This document shows, piece after piece, positions 47,397-57,794 of a stretch of 64,000 nt of DNA (position 1 is its first letter; each line of letters starts with the position of its first letter). A program made the translations under genes and the position numbers. The notes under the pieces are model-generated. The model did not search any database, was not told the DNA's origin, and was given only the letters and a program-made list of their open reading frames with translations. This DNA is from Streptococcus sp. Marseille-Q6470 (GTDB lineage: Bacteria > Bacillota > Bacilli > Lactobacillales > Streptococcaceae). The stretch is from positions 248,001 through 312,000 of the forward strand of contig NZ_OX336385.1 in the NCBI RefSeq assembly GCF_946902905.1. Direction: 5' to 3'.

Positions 47397-48086
47397 CTAA
47401 GTATTCAATTTCAGGATTCTATCGAGGAGTAAATCAGCAATTTCCTGTTTACCAGTAGCAGTTTGAAAACTATTTTTCTCAACTAAGTAAGCCTTATGTT
47501 GCTCACCGTTAATCTGAGTAAGATCGTTAGCGACAATCAAATCGGCTTGGTTCTTTTCAAGACTTTCACGAGCAATTTGTATCAGATGTTCCCGACTGAC
47601 ATCAACTAATAATTTAAAACCAATTAGATGAATGTTGGGATTCCATTCTTTCACAAGAGATATAATCTTAGGATTTTTCTTGAGAAAAAGCACCTGTACG
47701 TCATCTTTGGATGAGATTTTTGTTTCCTGATTCTTCCTATCTAAAAACTCTGTTAGATCTTGACTAGCCTGAACCTTGTCAAAACCAGCCATATATATAG
47801 GAGTGTAGTCGGATACAGCCATGGAATGAATTAAAATCTGATAGTCCATTATTTTGTCTTTCATAGTTTGTAGCAAATCAGCTGTATTTTTTATTTCAAT
47901 GATGGTTAAGCTTTGATGAGGGCTTGGTTTAACCGCTTGGGAGGTTGTAATTAAACAAACCTGGTGTCCAGCCTCTAGCAGGGTTTCAGTGATAAGTTTA
48001 CCTAGTCGACCAGAAGAGTGATTGGTAATAGAACGAACGCTATCAATTGCTTCACTAGTACCACCAGAAGTAACTAAAATTTTCAT
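47397..48086 (-). CDS. coaB: phosphopantothenate--cysteine ligase, monofunctional
   Basis: A 229-residue enzyme that joins 4'-phosphopantothenate and cysteine. MKILVTSGGTSEAIDSVRSITNHSSGRLG is the nucleotide-binding N-terminus, with an FKL segment and VANDL further on. The start is set at 48086. An in-frame ATG 15 bases earlier would place the -10 inside the coding region. No ribosome site precedes it, and TACAAT ends 6 bases upstream, pointing to a leaderless mRNA. Confidence 0.92.
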   Translation of the reverse strand: MKILVTSGGTSEAIDSVRSITNHSSGRLGKLITETLLEAGHQVCLITTSQAVKPSPHQSLTIIEIKNTADLLQTMKDKIMDYQILIHSMAVSDYTPIYMAGFDKVQASQDLTEFLDRKNQETKISSKDDVQVLFLKKNPKIISLVKEWNPNIHLIGFKLLVDVSREHLIQIARESLEKNQADLIVANDLTQINGEQHKAYLVEKNSFQTATGKQEIADLLLDRILKLNT

Positions 48087-48092
48087 AGAACT

Positions 48093-48121
48093 ATTGTACA
48101 AAAAAATGAGCTGTAAGTAAA
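48093..48121 (-). promoter_or_regulatory. coaB promoter, probable leaderless start
   Basis: On the minus strand TACAAT (48098-48093) ends 6 bases before the ATG at 48086. TTTACT, 17 bases further upstream, is a fair -35. Confidence 0.55.
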
Positions 48122-48229
48122 ATGAAAGCGATATAATATAGAGGAAAAAAGCACATTAATCCATAGTTAAAACCTATATAGGCATATAAAAATTTAAATA
48201 GCGACCAAGAAAGTCTGTTATTTAGCGAT

Positions 48230-48242
48230 ATTTACGAACGTT
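48230..48242 (+). promoter_or_regulatory. PurBox-like site upstream of fhs
   Basis: ATTTACGAACGTT matches 11 of 13 positions of AWWWCCGAACWWT and lies about 50 bases before the predicted fhs start. fhs supplies formyl groups for purines, so PurR control is plausible. The rest of the 48102-48317 spacer holds only a CCTATATAGG palindrome and promoters. Confidence 0.45.
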
Positions 48243-48276
48243 AGCAATCATAATGACTGTTAAAAATCTTGTTTTA

Positions 48277-48285
48277 TGTTATAAT
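48277..48285 (+). promoter_or_regulatory. extended -10 promoter of fhs
   Basis: TGT-TATAAT (48277-48285) is an extended -10. GAGGTAGAGGAG precedes the start codon. Confidence 0.7.
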
Positions 48286-48317
48286 GAGATAACACATTTG
48301 AGGTAGAGGAGTTTGTT

Positions 48318-49988
48318 ATGAAAACAGATATTGAAATTGCACAAAGTATCGAATTGAAACCAATCGTTGATATTGTAGAAAAACTAGGTATTTCTTACGA
48401 TGATTTGGAATTATTCGGAAAATACAAGGCTAAACTCAGTTTTGATAAGATTCATGAAGTTGAAAGTAATCCAGTTGGTAAGTTGATTTTGGTGACAGCC
48501 ATCAACCCAACGCCAGCAGGTGAAGGGAAGTCAACTATTACAATTGGTCTTGCCGATGCTTTGAATAAGATTGGTAAGAAAACAATGATTGCTATTCGCG
48601 AACCTTCTCTTGGTCCTGTAATGGGGATCAAAGGAGGTGCAGCTGGTGGTGGTTATGCTCAAGTGTTACCAATGGAAGATATCAACCTTCACTTTACTGG
48701 TGATATGCACGCAATCACAACTGCCAACAATGCTCTCTCTGCCTTGATTGACAATCACTTACACCAAGGAAATGAGCTAGGAATCGATCAACGTCGTATT
48801 CTCTGGAAACGTGTTGTTGACTTGAACGACCGTGCTCTTCGTCACGTAACTGTTGGTCTTGGTGGTCCACTTAATGGTATCCCACGTGAAGATGGATTTG
48901 ACATCACTGTTGCTTCAGAGATTATGGCTATCCTTTGCTTGGCAACTGATATTGAAGATTTGAAACGTCGTTTAGCGAATATCGTCATTGGCTACCGTTA
49001 TGATCGCACACCTGTTTCGGTTGGTGATTTACAGGTTGAAGGTGCCTTGGCATTGATTTTGAAAGATGCTATCAAACCAAACTTGGTGCAAACAATCTAT
49101 GGAACACCTGCCTTTGTACATGGTGGTCCATTTGCCAATATTGCTCACGGATGTAACTCAGTTTTAGCAACTAAAACTGCTCTACGTCTAGCAGATTATA
49201 CAGTAACAGAAGCTGGTTTTGGTGCCGATCTTGGAGCTGAGAAATTCCTTGATATTAAAACTCCAAACTTGCCAACTTCACCAGATGCAGTAGTTATTGT
49301 TGCAACCCTGCGTGCTCTTAAGATGAATGGTGGAGTTGCTAAGGATGCTCTGACAGAAGAAAATGTAGAAGCAGTTCGTGCAGGATTTGCTAACTTGAAA
49401 CGCCACGTAGAAAATATCCGTAAGTTCGGTATTCCAGCAGTAGTTGCTATCAACGAATTTGTATCTGATACAGAAGCTGAAATTGTAGCCTTGAAAGAAC
49501 TCTGTGCTTCAATTGATGTTCCAGTTGAATTGGCTAGCGTATGGGCTAATGGTGCAGATGGTGGAGTAGCACTTGCTGAAACTGTAGTCAAAACGATTGC
49601 TGAAAATCCGGCTAACTATACTCGTCTTTACGATAACAATCTTTCTGTTCAGGAAAAAATTGAAAAAATTGTTACTGAAATCTACCGTGGTAGCAAAGTC
49701 AACTTTGAGAAGAAAGCCCAAACTCAAATCGCTCAAATCGTTCAAAATGGTTGGGATAAACTGCCAATCTGTATGGCTAAGACTCAGTACAGCTTCTCAG
49801 ATAATCCTAACGCTCTTGGTGCACCTGAAAACTTTGAAATTACTATTCGTGAATTAGTACCAAAACTTGGTGCAGGCTTCATCGTTGCCTTAACTGGTGA
49901 TGTCATGACCATGCCAGGACTTCCAAAACGACCAGCAGCTCTCAACATGGATGTTGAAAGTGATGGAACTGTTTTAGGTCTATTCTAA
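48318..49988 (+). CDS. fhs: formate--tetrahydrofolate ligase
   Basis: A 556-residue ATP-dependent ligase making 10-formyltetrahydrofolate for purine rings and initiator tRNA. The P-loop is [10 protein letters not shown], followed by [23 protein letters not shown] and [13 protein letters not shown], all highly conserved. Length is standard. It is monocistronic, with its own promoter and terminator. Confidence 0.97.
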   Translation: MKTDIEIAQSIELKPIVDIVEKLGISYDDLELFGKYKAKLSFDKIHEVESNPVGKLILVTAINPTPAGEGKSTITIGLADALNKIGKKTMIAIREPSLGPVMGIKGGAAGGGYAQVLPMEDINLHFTGDMHAITTANNALSALIDNHLHQGNELGIDQRRILWKRVVDLNDRALRHVTVGLGGPLNGIPREDGFDITVASEIMAILCLATDIEDLKRRLANIVIGYRYDRTPVSVGDLQVEGALALILKDAIKPNLVQTIYGTPAFVHGGPFANIAHGCNSVLATKTALRLADYTVTEAGFGADLGAEKFLDIKTPNLPTSPDAVVIVATLRALKMNGGVAKDALTEENVEAVRAGFANLKRHVENIRKFGIPAVVAINEFVSDTEAEIVALKELCASIDVPVELASVWANGADGGVALAETVVKTIAENPANYTRLYDNNLSVQEKIEKIVTEIYRGSKVNFEKKAQTQIAQIVQNGWDKLPICMAKTQYSFSDNPNALGAPENFEITIRELVPKLGAGFIVALTGDVMTMPGLPKRPAALNMDVESDGTVLGLF

Positions 49989-49997
49989 TTCAAACAC

Positions 49998-50030
49998 AAA
50001 AGACAACCTCTTTGATAAGGTTGTCTTTTT
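49998..50030 (+). terminator. terminator after fhs
   Basis: AAAAGACAACC (49998-50008) pairs with GGTTGTCTTTT (50019-50029), followed by T. Confidence 0.88.
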
Positions 50031-50034
50031 AACT

Positions 50035-50064
50035 ACAAAAAACCCCTAGAAATCATCTAGGAGT
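50035..50064 (-). terminator. terminator after lysS
   Basis: On the minus strand CTCCTAGA pairs with TCTAGGGG and is followed by TTTTTTG, 8 bases beyond the lysS stop. Confidence 0.82.
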
Positions 50065-50071
50065 TTAGTTT

Positions 50072-51571
<1,500 letters not shown>

Positions 51572-51666
51572 CTAATTTAATCAATTTTGAAATAATAAAT
51601 CAATTTTTCACGATACTCCATTTTATCATAAATAGTCAAGAAATTCACGGATATTCTATAAAAACT

Positions 51667-51696
51667 AAAAAGAACTTGACTATTTATATCAAGTTC
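51667..51696 (-). terminator. terminator of the popT-ybaK-phosphatase operon
   Basis: GAACTTGA and TCAAGTTC (51672-51679 and 51689-51696) are inverted repeats. On the minus strand they are followed by TTTTTAG. The hairpin begins at the stop codon of the upstream gene. Confidence 0.75.
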
Positions 51697-52321
51697 AATT
51701 ATTTTTCTGATAAGAAGTATCATTCCAAGTCTTTAGAGTAAATGTTTCAAAGTCATCTGTTTCTATAATCGTCAGACTAGCATTGGCTAAGCCTCCATCT
51801 TTACGAAGCAGAGCTTCCTTATAGCCAATCAATGTGCGAAGACTTGCAGTGAGGTTGGCTCCGTGACCGACAAGTAAAATATGTTCCGATTTAGAATTTT
51901 TTAAAGATTTGATAAATTGAATCGTACGTTGAGTTGTGCTGTAGAGTGATTCAGCTTCAAACATACTAGTATCAAACTTGGCTAAATTAGTTTTAAAAGC
52001 TTGAATTTGTTGGGGATAGATAGCTTTTAAAGTGGCAATTTTTAAGCCTTCTAACTTGCCTAGATGCCATTCTCTGAGTTCAGGAACACTTTCTAAAGGA
52101 CAAGGATGTATCAGTTGACTTTGGATGATTTCGGCCGATTTTACAGCTCTTGGTAAATCACTTGAATAGATTTTGTCAAATGGAATATCTTTCAGATATT
52201 GGCCGAGTTCCTTTAAGGTATCAATGGACTCAGGAAGAAGTGGTGAATCTCCGCCAGCCCCTTGAAAACGACCTTCTAGATTCCAGACTGTTCGACCATG
52301 GCGGACAAAGTAAAGTTTCAT
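51695..52321 (-). CDS. histidine phosphatase family protein (phosphoglycerate mutase-like)
   Basis: A 208-residue histidine phosphatase. The catalytic His8 lies in FVRHGRT. The later SSDLPRAVKSAEII, the acid/base Glu in REWHLGKLEG and the second His in LVGHGANL complete the active site. Relatives act on phosphosugars or other small phosphomonoesters, and true glycolytic mutase activity is unlikely at this divergence. It overlaps ybaK by 4 bases. Confidence 0.85.
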   Translation of the reverse strand: MKLYFVRHGRTVWNLEGRFQGAGGDSPLLPESIDTLKELGQYLKDIPFDKIYSSDLPRAVKSAEIIQSQLIHPCPLESVPELREWHLGKLEGLKIATLKAIYPQQIQAFKTNLAKFDTSMFEAESLYSTTQRTIQFIKSLKNSKSEHILLVGHGANLTASLRTLIGYKEALLRKDGGLANASLTIIETDDFETFTLKTWNDTSYQKNN

Positions 52322-52803
52322 GAGTTATTTTCCTCCAAGATATCTACAAAGCTCGCTTTTACAAAATTTGCCAAATCTTTTGGAGAGATGACAATACTGT
52401 GCCCGACTTCACCAGCTGAGACAATCATTTTTTCTAATTCTAAAGCAGTTTCATCGATATAGATAGGATAGTTATGTTTTTGACGAATGCCAACAGGATT
52501 ATTAGCACCGTGGATATATCCAGTTGTTTTTTCCAAATCCTTTTGTGGGATCATGGAAACTTTTTTATTCCCAGAAATTTTTGCTAATTTCTTTTCAGAA
52601 AGATGCTCAGTAATGGGAACAATTCCTATAACTGGACCGGTCTTATCTCCTAAAAGAGCTAAGGTTTTAAAGATATGATTCCTCTCGTAATCAGAAGGAA
52701 GTTCTTCCTCTAAAGCATTGATTTGAATACCTTGATGTTCAATACCTGCCTTAGTCAAAATTTGTTCAACTAAGGTTTTTTTTACTTTAACTTTCTTAGC
52801 CAT
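52318..52803 (-). CDS. ybaK: Cys-tRNA(Pro) deacylase, YbaK/EbsC family
   Basis: A 161-residue editing domain that removes cysteine mischarged on tRNA-Pro. The catalytic Lys in HIFKTLALLGD and the GANNPVGI loop (GxxxP motif) mark the family. It overlaps popT by 1 base and the phosphatase gene by 4 bases, so the three are a tight operon. Confidence 0.9.
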   Translation of the reverse strand: MAKKVKVKKTLVEQILTKAGIEHQGIQINALEEELPSDYERNHIFKTLALLGDKTGPVIGIVPITEHLSEKKLAKISGNKKVSMIPQKDLEKTTGYIHGANNPVGIRQKHNYPIYIDETALELEKMIVSAGEVGHSIVISPKDLANFVKASFVDILEENNS

Positions 52804-53645
52804 TATTTGTATTTATCCTCCAACTGACTCATCCAAATACCTAGCCAAATGCCAAGGGCAAAGAAGAAGGCAATGATGACATAAGACACAAGAGATAAAC
52901 CACTGTAGTTGATACTTTCAGCGCTGCCTGCATTAGGAATCAATATCAAGAGAGTACTTGAAAGGACGATTGCAATGATGAAGTGATAAACTCGAGAGTG
53001 GTAAACTCGAAGAGCGTAATCCATAAATTTAGAAAAAATGACAAGAGTAGCAAGCGCTCCTATTCCTATAGGAAGGAAGGTTCCAAATAAATCAAAAGTC
53101 TTAAATCCAGTTAACATAGGAGTATAAAGACCTAAAATCAAAAGTAGATTTGAGGGACTTAAACCTGGAACTAAGACACCTAAAGCCAGTAAAGCACCAG
53201 CCAAGATGAAACTAGTAAAGCTTGCGCTGAGTGTACCAACAACAAAGTTTAAAGCGTAAAGCCCAAATCCAGATACAATAAAGGTTACCCAAAACCAGAT
53301 AAGATCGATTTTATCTCTTTCCGAATCTTGAGTTGCTTCCTTTACAAGACTAGGAACTGTTCCAATAATGGCACCAGCAAAACTCCATAAAACATAAACC
53401 TGATAATGCTCAAGGAGGTACTCAATTGGATAAGAAAAAAGTCCAATTCCCAGCAACATACCAATAGCAACAGGTAAGAAATAAAGGATATCCTCTTTTA
53501 GATTTTTAAATGGGTGAGCAAGGAAACGAATCATTCTTTCGTAGATCCCTAAAATAGCCGCTAAAACACCACCAGAAATACCTGGTAAAATAAAACCAAG
53601 CGCGATAACAATCCCTTTAATGATTTTTGAAATCCATGATAACAT
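52803..53645 (-). CDS. popT: DUF368 membrane protein, PopT-type undecaprenyl phosphate translocase
   Basis: A 280-residue polytopic membrane protein with about eight or more helices. ALGFILPGISGGVLAAILGIYERMI and the second half's ALGVLVPGLSPSNLLLILGLYTPML are the paired PG[IL]S motifs of DUF368. Members (PopT) have recently been shown to recycle undecaprenyl phosphate across the membrane. The gene symbol follows that work. The activity here is inferred. It is first of three overlapping genes. Confidence 0.8.
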   Translation of the reverse strand: MLSWISKIIKGIVIALGFILPGISGGVLAAILGIYERMIRFLAHPFKNLKEDILYFLPVAIGMLLGIGLFSYPIEYLLEHYQVYVLWSFAGAIIGTVPSLVKEATQDSERDKIDLIWFWVTFIVSGFGLYALNFVVGTLSASFTSFILAGALLALGVLVPGLSPSNLLLILGLYTPMLTGFKTFDLFGTFLPIGIGALATLVIFSKFMDYALRVYHSRVYHFIIAIVLSSTLLILIPNAGSAESINYSGLSLVSYVIIAFFFALGIWLGIWMSQLEDKYK

Positions 53646-53707
53646 AAACTCTCTCCGTATCTATTCTCTAAAATTCTCTTCTAGTATTATATCACAAAGT
53701 AAGAGAA

Positions 53708-53741
53708 ATAAAAAAGCAAGCAGAAGTAATATCTGGCTTGC
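53708..53741 (-). terminator. terminator after the GH25 gene
   Basis: On the minus strand GCAAGCCAGA pairs with TCTGCTTGC and is followed by TTTTTTA. Confidence 0.85.
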
Positions 53742-53750
53742 TAAATAAAT

Positions 53751-54551
53751 TTAAGGTTTTAAGAATAGCTTTCTAAAGGTTTCTTCCTTATCTTTTGATA
53801 AAGAAATAAGATTTAAGTCTAGATGGTGTTCAAAACCAACCAGTTTCCCTTTTGATGTATATTGATGAAGATCATAGTCAAGGTCTGTATTTGGTGAACT
53901 TTCAAAGTAACCTGAGTCAAGTCCATAAGATGGAATCCAAATGGCTGAAAACTTATCTGTACTGATGCTATGTTCTTCCATGAAGTAAACACCAATGTAG
54001 ATACCAATATTTTTTGCACCAAGTGATTCTAATTTAGCACGGAATGCCTCAACTCCTTGGTTCATATCTGACATTGTTTTTTCCTCAACGTCTAACCAAT
54101 AGTAACTTGGGTTGTAGGGCGAAGCTGAATTATAGAAAGATTCAGCAGCCTTTTCCATTTCCTCTACACTTTTTCCAGATACATAGGCATATACAGCAAC
54201 TGGAACATTTCTCTTTTGAAACTCAGCGATATGACTTTTATAAGCTTTATCAATACCGTTTGTATAAGATGCATCGTTCTCAGTGGTAATCTGATTTCCT
54301 CCGTGGACTCGAACAATGACACCAGATATATTTTGAGATAAAACATCATAGTTGATCTCTGATGGTCTCTGCCAACCAGAGATATCGATGATAGGCTTAT
54401 CCAAGTTATGTAGAGCTTGTGTTTCTATTTGAACTGGATTTTGTTTAGTTTTTACAGGATGTTCTTCGAATCGGGGACGATTGAGAATCAAGAGTCCTAT
54501 AAAAGCAGCAAATATAATAACTATAAAAGCTGGGCGAATTTTTTTTCTCAT
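53751..54551 (-). CDS. membrane-anchored GH25 lysozyme-like protein
   Basis: A 266-residue protein with an N-terminal signal-anchor (residues 7-24, after MRKKIR) and a single GH25 muramidase domain. ISGWQRPSEINYD opens the barrel, VIVRVHGG follows, and YYWLDVEEK carries the Asp and Glu expected for catalysis. There are no choline-binding or LysM repeats. A cell-wall remodelling role is likely. It is monocistronic, divergent from glmU. Confidence 0.88.
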   Translation of the reverse strand: MRKKIRPAFIVIIFAAFIGLLILNRPRFEEHPVKTKQNPVQIETQALHNLDKPIIDISGWQRPSEINYDVLSQNISGVIVRVHGGNQITTENDASYTNGIDKAYKSHIAEFQKRNVPVAVYAYVSGKSVEEMEKAAESFYNSASPYNPSYYWLDVEEKTMSDMNQGVEAFRAKLESLGAKNIGIYIGVYFMEEHSISTDKFSAIWIPSYGLDSGYFESSPNTDLDYDLHQYTSKGKLVGFEHHLDLNLISLSKDKEETFRKLFLKP

Positions 54552-54654
54552 ACTCCTATAGTTTATCGTAATTTGTGAAAAAAATCAAAAAATTTACTCA
54601 AAATAGGGCAGTGACAGTCATTAGAGTGGTCTTGAGTTCAACAAATTTGTGTAA

Positions 54655-56088
<1,434 letters not shown>

Positions 56089-56097
56089 GAGTTAACG

Positions 56098-56643
56098 ATG
56101 GAATTTGAAGAAAAAACACTTAGCCGTAAAGAAATCTATAACGGTCCTATTTTCCAGCTAGTTCAAGACCAGGTTGAATTACCTGCTGGAAAGGGAACAG
56201 CTCAGCGTGATTTGATTTTCCATAATGGTGCGGTATGTGTCCTTGCTATTAATCAGGCTAATAAGATTGTTCTAGTCAAGCAATATCGTAAGGCGATTGA
56301 AAAAGTTTCTTACGAAATTCCGGCAGGAAAGCTTGAAGTGGGTGAAAATGCAGATCCAGAAGCAGCAGCTCTTCGTGAATTAGAAGAAGAAGCAGCCTAC
56401 ACAGGGGATTTGACTCTTTTATATGATTTCTATTCAGCTATTGGATTTTGTAATGAAAGATTGAAACTGTACTTGGCAAGCAACCTATCCAAAGTTGAAA
56501 ATCCACGTCCTCAAGACGAAGATGAGACCTTGGAGTTACTAGAAGTTAGTCTAGAAGAAGCCAAAGCACTTATCCAGTCTGGTGATATCTGTGATGCTAA
56601 GACTATCATGGCAGTCCAGTACTGGGAATTACAAGAAAAATAG
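56098..56643 (+). CDS. nudF: NUDIX hydrolase, ADP-ribose pyrophosphatase type
   Basis: A 181-residue ADP-sugar hydrolase. The Nudix helix is GKLEVGE ... [10 protein letters not shown]. Two extra residues separate the halves relative to the textbook GX5EX7REUXEEXGU spacing, and Ala replaces the usual Gly near the end. Catalytic Arg and Glu residues are kept. [35 protein letters not shown] is typical of ADP-ribose pyrophosphatases. It is 9 bases after glmU. Confidence 0.85.
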   Translation: MEFEEKTLSRKEIYNGPIFQLVQDQVELPAGKGTAQRDLIFHNGAVCVLAINQANKIVLVKQYRKAIEKVSYEIPAGKLEVGENADPEAAALRELEEEAAYTGDLTLLYDFYSAIGFCNERLKLYLASNLSKVENPRPQDEDETLELLEVSLEEAKALIQSGDICDAKTIMAVQYWELQEK

Positions 56644-56654
56644 AGGAGGAACCC

Positions 56655-56966
56655 ATGGGAAAACCTTTATTAACAGACGAAATTATTGAGCGTGCGAATC
56701 GTGGTGAAAAAATCTCAGGTCCTACGTTAGTAGACAATGAAGAAACCAAGATATTATCAACTTCATCTCAACATTATGGAAATTCTCGCTCAAGAGTTCA
56801 TGGCTTTAGCCAGGAAACTTTAACAATTGAAGTCGAACCTTCAATTCATAAGAGCCGTCGAATTGAAAATACTAAGAGAAATGTCTTTAACTGTAAGTTG
56901 AATAAGATTCTTTTTTCAGTCATTCTTCTTTTGATTTTACTGATCTTAGCAATGCGCTTTATTTAA
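56655..56966 (+). CDS. macP: MacP, membrane-anchored activator of PBP2a
   Basis: A 103-residue protein with a soluble basic N-terminus and one C-terminal transmembrane helix (about residues 83-102, [18 protein letters not shown]). Size, topology, the [19 protein letters not shown]-terminus and the position between nudix and mtnN match pneumococcal MacP, which activates the peptidoglycan synthase PBP2a and is phosphorylated by StkP on a Thr near residue 32. Thr31 in NEETK is the likely counterpart. Synteny is from memory. Confidence 0.75.
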   Translation: MGKPLLTDEIIERANRGEKISGPTLVDNEETKILSTSSQHYGNSRSRVHGFSQETLTIEVEPSIHKSRRIENTKRNVFNCKLNKILFSVILLLILLILAMRFI

Positions 56967-56976
56967 GGGGACTATC

Positions 56977-57672
56977 ATGAAAATTGGAATTATTGCAGCT
57001 ATGCCAGAAGAGCTAGTTTATCTGATTCAACATTTGGAAAATGCTAAAGAAGAGACGGTATTAGGAAATAGCTATCATACAGGGAATATTGGGTCAGTTG
57101 AGCTTGTCTTGGTAGAGAGTGGAATCGGTAAAGTTATGTCTGCCATGAGTGTAGCGATTCTAGCCGACCACTTTAAAGCAGATGCTGTTATTAACACCGG
57201 TTCTGCTGGCGCTTTGGCAGCAGGTATTGAAGTAGGAGATGTCGTGATTGCTGATAAGCTAGCTTATCATGATGTTGATGTGACTGCTTTTGGGTATGAA
57301 TACGGTCAAATGGCTCAACAACCACTCTACTTTGAAACAGATAAAAAGTTTGTTAGCTTGATTAAAGAAACTTTGTCTAAACTTAACCAAAAATGGCATT
57401 TAGGTTTGATTGCGACCGGTGATAGTTTTATTGCGGGTGAAGATAAGATTAAAGCTATAAAAGAACATTTTCCTCAGGTGCTTGCGGTTGAGATGGAAGG
57501 AGCGGCTATCGCTCAAGCAGCTCACGCGCTTAATCTACCTTTCTTAGTTGTCCGTGCCATGAGTGATAATGCGAATCATGAAGCTTCTATTTCATTTGAT
57601 GAATTTATCGTAGAAGCTGGACGCAGATCGGCTCAAGCCTTGTTGACACTTTTACAATCTATTCATGATTAA
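56977..57672 (+). CDS. mtnN: 5'-methylthioadenosine/S-adenosylhomocysteine nucleosidase
   Basis: A 231-residue nucleosidase that cleaves SAH and MTA, feeding AI-2 formation through LuxS. IGIIAAMPEEL has the catalytic Glu. TGSAGAL, VAVEMEGAAIAQ with the ribose-binding Glu, and RAMSDNA with the catalytic Asp follow. It is last in the glmU operon, behind GGGGAC. Confidence 0.95.
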   Translation: MKIGIIAAMPEELVYLIQHLENAKEETVLGNSYHTGNIGSVELVLVESGIGKVMSAMSVAILADHFKADAVINTGSAGALAAGIEVGDVVIADKLAYHDVDVTAFGYEYGQMAQQPLYFETDKKFVSLIKETLSKLNQKWHLGLIATGDSFIAGEDKIKAIKEHFPQVLAVEMEGAAIAQAAHALNLPFLVVRAMSDNANHEASISFDEFIVEAGRRSAQALLTLLQSIHD

Positions 57673-57675
57673 AAT

Positions 57676-57708
57676 AAAAAGAACACTTGTTAGTGTTCTT
57701 TTTTTTTG
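57676..57708 (+). terminator. terminator after mtnN
   Basis: AAAAAGAACACT and AGTGTTCTTTTT form a stem followed by a T-run. Confidence 0.9.
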
Positions 57709-57752
57709 AAAATAAGTAGATTATTCCAATTCCGGTTATTTTTGGTCTTTTT

Positions 57753-57761
57753 TGATATAAT
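57753..57761 (+). promoter_or_regulatory. extended -10 promoter of pcrA
   Basis: TGA-TATAAT (57753-57761) is an extended -10, followed after 23 bases by the AAGGAAG ribosome site. Confidence 0.65.
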
Positions 57762-57794
57762 AGAAACATTGATTTGAAGAATAAGGAAGAGAAA

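Noticed and set aside
57774..57794. TTG start for pcrA
   Set aside because: ATG 57795 has a good ribosome site and gives the family N-terminus.
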